This document shows, in pieces, positions 51,833-54,884 of a DNA stretch of 54,884 nucleotides. Numbering within the stretch: position 1 is the stretch's first letter; the number at the start of each line of letters is the position of its first letter. Position numbers and translations under genes: made by a program. This stretch comes from Bacteroidaceae bacterium (lineage in GTDB: Bacteria; Bacteroidota; Bacteroidia; Bacteroidales; Bacteroidaceae): positions 1-54,884 of the forward strand of contig JAEEOB010000171.1 in the NCBI GenBank assembly GCA_016284045.1, given 5' to 3'. The notes beneath the pieces are model-generated. The model was not told where the DNA came from, made no database searches, and worked only from the letters and a program-made list of their open reading frames with translations.

Positions 51833-51888
51833 ATTTACTATTTACCATTTACTATTTACCATTTACCATTTACTATTTACCATTTATT
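51833..51888. repeat. Heptamer array, 8 units (ATTTACT/ATTTACC)
   Basis: ATTTACT, ATTTACC, ATTTACT, ATTTACC, ATTTACC, ATTTACT, ATTTACC, ATTTATT in perfect register, starting 6 nt upstream of the helicase start and running directly into family A copy 4 (CAAG at 51889). Confidence 0.95.
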
Positions 51889-51970
51889 CAAGTGCCTTCG
51901 GGCATCGAGCCCTCGACACTTGACGCGGACGAGACGTCCACGCCCCCAGCCGATGTTCTATCGGGCTGAG
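51889..51970 (+). repeat. Dispersed structured element family A, copy 4
   Basis: Outer stem CAAGTGCC/GACACTTG: pair 5 changed from C-G to T-A, pair 7 lost. Second hairpin GGACG-AGA-CGTCC, then CACGCCCCCAGC and AGCCGAT...ATCGGGCT. The minus-strand frame starts with GTG (51941) and ends with TGA at 51888, again 17 codons. A further short array (ACTAAAA twice, 52047-52060) follows downstream and runs up to the PBP1A stop codon. Confidence 0.85.
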
Positions 51971-52066
51971 CAGGATTTCTTCTACTGTAATATACGAATC
52001 TTATAGAAGTTGTAGATAAAACCGGCAAACCTACTAAAAATTATAAACTAAAAACTAAAAACTGAA

Positions 52067-54577
52067 TCACTCAAAGAAGTCTTCATCGAGCTGTGTCTCT
52101 TCGGGTTGCTGCTCCTGTGCGTTCGATACCTCGATGCCGTTGGAGATGTCCTGTGGCGGCTGTCGGCGTCTTCTTGAGGAAGTGTCAGGCGCATATTGGG
52201 GTGTGCTCTCCTCCTCGTGATGGCGTGTCGCCGGCTGGTCGTCGTAGTAATTACCCATGTCCTCGTTGGTAGGAGGTGAATAGTTAGAATAAGATGAGGG
52301 TGCTATGAAATTCCTGGGTTTCTTGAATTTCGCCCTGTATTGAGTGAGACTGTTGTCGGCCAGCACTTTCTGCATGAAGTAGCCGAACACAGGCAACGAT
52401 GTCCTCGCTCCCTGTCCGAGTGCTCCGTTGCGGAAGTGGATGCTTCGGTATTCACCTCCAATCCATGCTCCACCCACGAGGTTAGGCGTGCAGCCGATAA
52501 ACCAAGCGTCGGAATAATTTGATGTGGTACCTGTTTTTCCTCCCACCTCACATCTGGTGGAATCCACAAAATCCCATATTCGTCTTGACGTGCCTCCGGG
52601 GTCGTGTGTGCCTGCAAGGAGCAACTGCTGGAGGAAATAAGCCGTGCGGTAGGAAATGGCTTTCTCTGCAGGATCCACATTGTCGTTGCAGTCATAGACC
52701 ACATTGCCTTCCCTGTCTTCGATCCGTGTGACGAGAATCGGGGGCCGCCGCATTCCTTCGTTGACCACACATGAGTATGCATCGACCATATCGATGAGCG
52801 ACACGTCGCATGCTCCCAGCGCAATGGCAGGAGTGCTCTCAAGCTGTGTGCGGATACCCATGCGGTGAGCAAGGGTGATGAGGTTCGACACGCCCACCTC
52901 CAATCCGAGCCTTGCCGCCACAGTGTTGATGGACTTGGCGAACGCCTGCCTGATAGTGACATACTGCTCACTGCTGTGGCCTCCGGAGTTTCTGACTCTC
53001 CAAGTATTGAGATGATTGTTGGAGTCCTTGTATTTTATCGGTGATGCTGTGTCGAGTCTTCGGTCCATGGGCACCACGCCGAGGAACTCGAAAGCAGAAC
53101 CATAGACGAAGAGTTTGAATGTGGAACCAGGCTGGCGGAGAGCCCTCACCTTGTCGTATTTCCATGTTCCGAAATCCACGTCGCCCACCCAGGCCTTCAC
53201 ATAGCTGGACTGTGGCTCCATCGCCACGAATCCGCAGTGCAGGAACCTCACCATATAGCGGATGGAGTCCATGGCCGACATGGTTCGCTCCACCGCCCGA
53301 TTTGTCCCAGTGTAGGAGAACAATTTCACCTTATGCGGGAGGTTCATATAGTAGTCGATGGAATCGGGAGTGTCGATATATCTGGCCTGCAGCTCCTTAT
53401 AGTAGGTGGATTGTTTCGCCACGTTCTCGATGAAATTCTTGATCACCCTCCCCTTCTTGTCTCTCCACGGGGAGTCACCTTTCCAGTGGTTGTCGAAGAG
53501 TCCCTGCAGGTGGTTCATTTGCTTCATCACTGCCTGCTCGGCATAACGCTGCATGCGGGTGTCGATGGTGGTGTAGATTTTGAGTCCGTCGGTATAGAGG
53601 TTCACCTCGTTATAGGCACACCATTCGCGCAGATAGTCTTTCACTGCCTCCCGGAAATACTGCGCCTGCCCGTCGAATGCGTTCTCGATGCTGAGATGTA
53701 GGTCGATGGGCTTCGCCTTCGCCTCTTCCGCCTCCGTCTGCGATATCATGTTGTGACGGTACATGTTGTCGATGACGATATCGCGCCGCTGTCGGCTGTT
53801 GTCGGGGTTAATCATGGGATTGTACATGGTCGTCGCCTTGAGCAGTCCGATGAGCGTGGCAGCCTGTTCGATAGTGAGGTCTTTCGGCTTGACGTTGAAG
53901 TAGGTCTTGGCGGCGGTTTTGATGCCATAGGCGTTGCTTCCGAAATCCACGGTGTTGAGATAGAGCGTGAGAATCTCTTTCTTTGTATAGATATTCTCGA
54001 TTTTAAATGCCGTGTTCCATTCCTTCGCCTTCATGATGAGCGTCTTCAGTCCAGGCACCTTGCAGAGCAGTCCGTCGGTGTTCTGCTGACGCATCTTAAA
54101 CATATTCTTCGCAAGCTGCTGGGTAATTGTGCTGGCTCCGCGTGGATGTCCGCTGGCGATGTCCTTGATGGCACCGAGGATACCCTGGTAATCCACACCG
54201 TTGTGCTGATAGAACCGTTCGTCCTCTGTGCTGATGAGCGCCTGGACGACATAGGGGGATATATCCTCATAGCGCACCGCAGAACGGTTTTCGGTGAAAT
54301 ACTTTCCGATGAGCACGTTGTCACTGCTGTAGATGAGCGATGCCTCGCTGTAGGCGGGGTTTTCGAGCATGGCAAGTGAGGGTGACTTGCCGAAAAGCCA
54401 GAGGAAATTCACATCCACTGCCGCCATGAAGAGGAAGAAGAGGATGAAAAAGGAGGCGATGGGCGTGATAATACGCTGATACCACCGTCCGCGGTATTGT
54501 GCCCAATACCAGCTCCAGAAGCCTGTTTTGCGCTTGCTGCCGTTGTGGTAGTTATGTCTATGATGATGATGCGCCAT
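52067..54577 (-). CDS. mrcA: Penicillin-binding protein 1A, bifunctional
   Basis: 836 residues. N-terminal cytoplasmic stretch with a natural histidine run (MAHHHHRHNYHNG), a membrane anchor (about 36-55), GT51 transglycosylase (about 80-265) with STEDERFYQHNGVD (Glu118), RGASTITQQLAKN and KEILTLYLNTVDFGSNAYGI, and a transpeptidase with PGSTFKLF (about 480), the KSINT triad and GGKTGTTSNYSDAWF. The C-terminal 110 residues are disordered and rich in Pro, Ser, Arg, Gln and Glu. It polymerises and cross-links peptidoglycan at the outer face of the inner membrane. It has its own promoter inside a perfect inverted repeat. Confidence 0.95.
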   Translation of the reverse strand: MAHHHHRHNYHNGSKRKTGFWSWYWAQYRGRWYQRIITPIASFFILFFLFMAAVDVNFLWLFGKSPSLAMLENPAYSEASLIYSSDNVLIGKYFTENRSAVRYEDISPYVVQALISTEDERFYQHNGVDYQGILGAIKDIASGHPRGASTITQQLAKNMFKMRQQNTDGLLCKVPGLKTLIMKAKEWNTAFKIENIYTKKEILTLYLNTVDFGSNAYGIKTAAKTYFNVKPKDLTIEQAATLIGLLKATTMYNPMINPDNSRQRRDIVIDNMYRHNMISQTEAEEAKAKPIDLHLSIENAFDGQAQYFREAVKDYLREWCAYNEVNLYTDGLKIYTTIDTRMQRYAEQAVMKQMNHLQGLFDNHWKGDSPWRDKKGRVIKNFIENVAKQSTYYKELQARYIDTPDSIDYYMNLPHKVKLFSYTGTNRAVERTMSAMDSIRYMVRFLHCGFVAMEPQSSYVKAWVGDVDFGTWKYDKVRALRQPGSTFKLFVYGSAFEFLGVVPMDRRLDTASPIKYKDSNNHLNTWRVRNSGGHSSEQYVTIRQAFAKSINTVAARLGLEVGVSNLITLAHRMGIRTQLESTPAIALGACDVSLIDMVDAYSCVVNEGMRRPPILVTRIEDREGNVVYDCNDNVDPAEKAISYRTAYFLQQLLLAGTHDPGGTSRRIWDFVDSTRCEVGGKTGTTSNYSDAWFIGCTPNLVGGAWIGGEYRSIHFRNGALGQGARTSLPVFGYFMQKVLADNSLTQYRAKFKKPRNFIAPSSYSNYSPPTNEDMGNYYDDQPATRHHEEESTPQYAPDTSSRRRRQPPQDISNGIEVSNAQEQQPEETQLDEDFFE

Positions 54578-54582
54578 TAGTC

Positions 54583-54625
54583 AAAATTCGTATTTTTACA
54601 TTTCTGATGCAAAAATACGAATTTT
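54583..54625 (-). promoter_or_regulatory. PBP1A promoter inside a perfect inverted repeat
   Basis: 15-bp arms AAAATTCGTATTTTT and AAAAATACGAATTTT around a 13-nt spacer. The right arm carries the minus-strand -7 element TATTTTTG (54617-54610), 33 nt before the start codon, so the leader would fold on itself or a dimeric factor could bind. Confidence 0.65.
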
Positions 54626-54884
54626 CCTTGAAAGTGATGCTATGTCTGAGCGATTAATTTGAAATTTGGTAATGGTGAAAAAAAAGTTGACTCGTTTTTT
54701 TTATTTTTAGAAGACAAGAAGACGAGAATATACTCATTGGACGGAATGTCGCAGACGGTTGAAAAATGAATCAAGTGGGTACTTCTGGATTTTGTGTGGA
54801 TATTTTGACGAACAAAGATCAAAAAGATTTTATAGTTTTTTTTTAGTTTCGCAAGTGTTTTTAAAAAGTTCTCATATTGAACAG
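54626..54884. other. AT-rich end of the window
   Basis: No supported gene. It contains two AGAAGACA/AGAAGACG octamers (54711-54726), words also found at 45562 and 24576, and long T- and A-runs towards the edge. Confidence 0.5.

Overview
The window reads as chromosomal DNA of a Bacteroidales bacterium, most likely a Prevotella/Segatella-type member of the Prevotellaceae. The evidence is Bacteroidota-style promoters (TTTG, about 19-20 nt, then TAnnTTTG) in front of many genes, a SusC/SusD pair, secreted lipoproteins with Asp-rich N-termini, the N-acyl-glycine lipid gene pair, and the purH-mreBCD-PBP2 and dut-TPR-DUF4292-M23 gene orders. The genus is an inference from gene order and style, not from a search.

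Layout. 1-1.9 kb: small secreted proteins and lipoproteins (the first is cut by the window edge). 2.0-6.5 kb: alanine dehydrogenase, convergent with an exported GH2 beta-galactosidase. 6.9-12.4 kb: a minus-strand cell-shape cluster (IMP cyclohydrolase, mreB, mreC, mreD, PBP2). 12.9-24.4 kb: housekeeping genes: an ArgE-type deacylase, an EnvC-like murein hydrolase activator, a DUF4292 lipoprotein, a TPR protein, dut diverging from dgt, two acyltransferases for glycine lipids, and recO. 24.7-25.2 kb: tRNA-Glu and rpsT behind one promoter. 25.2-45.5 kb: a mostly minus-strand glycan region: GH92 mannosidase, GH28, a GH28-GH105 fusion, a PL9 pectate lyase and a two-domain protein (both ending in dockerin-like modules), a DUF5123-type surface lipoprotein, SusD and SusC. 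Together these resemble a pectin utilisation locus: surface capture by the lipoproteins and SusCD, backbone cleavage by PL9/GH28, and removal of unsaturated ends by GH105. No regulator for it lies inside the window. 46-49 kb: a plus-strand GH128-like hydrolase with a third dockerin-like module. 49.1-54.6 kb: a RelA/SpoT-type HD hydrolase, a PIF1-like helicase fused to TPRs, and PBP1A.

The most unusual content is between the genes. Nearly every spacer carries a short tandem array whose unit length and sequence are specific to that spacer (most often 7 nt, of the form ATTTAnn, up to 16 units). Three families of dispersed, hairpin-forming elements (called A, B and C here) sit next to or inside these arrays. 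Family A (four copies) shows three compensatory base-pair changes and, on the opposite strand, an uninterrupted 17-codon frame in every copy. Family C (two copies) is embedded in heptamer arrays that match each other on both sides of a copy but differ between copies. These elements are the best candidates for something undescribed in this window.
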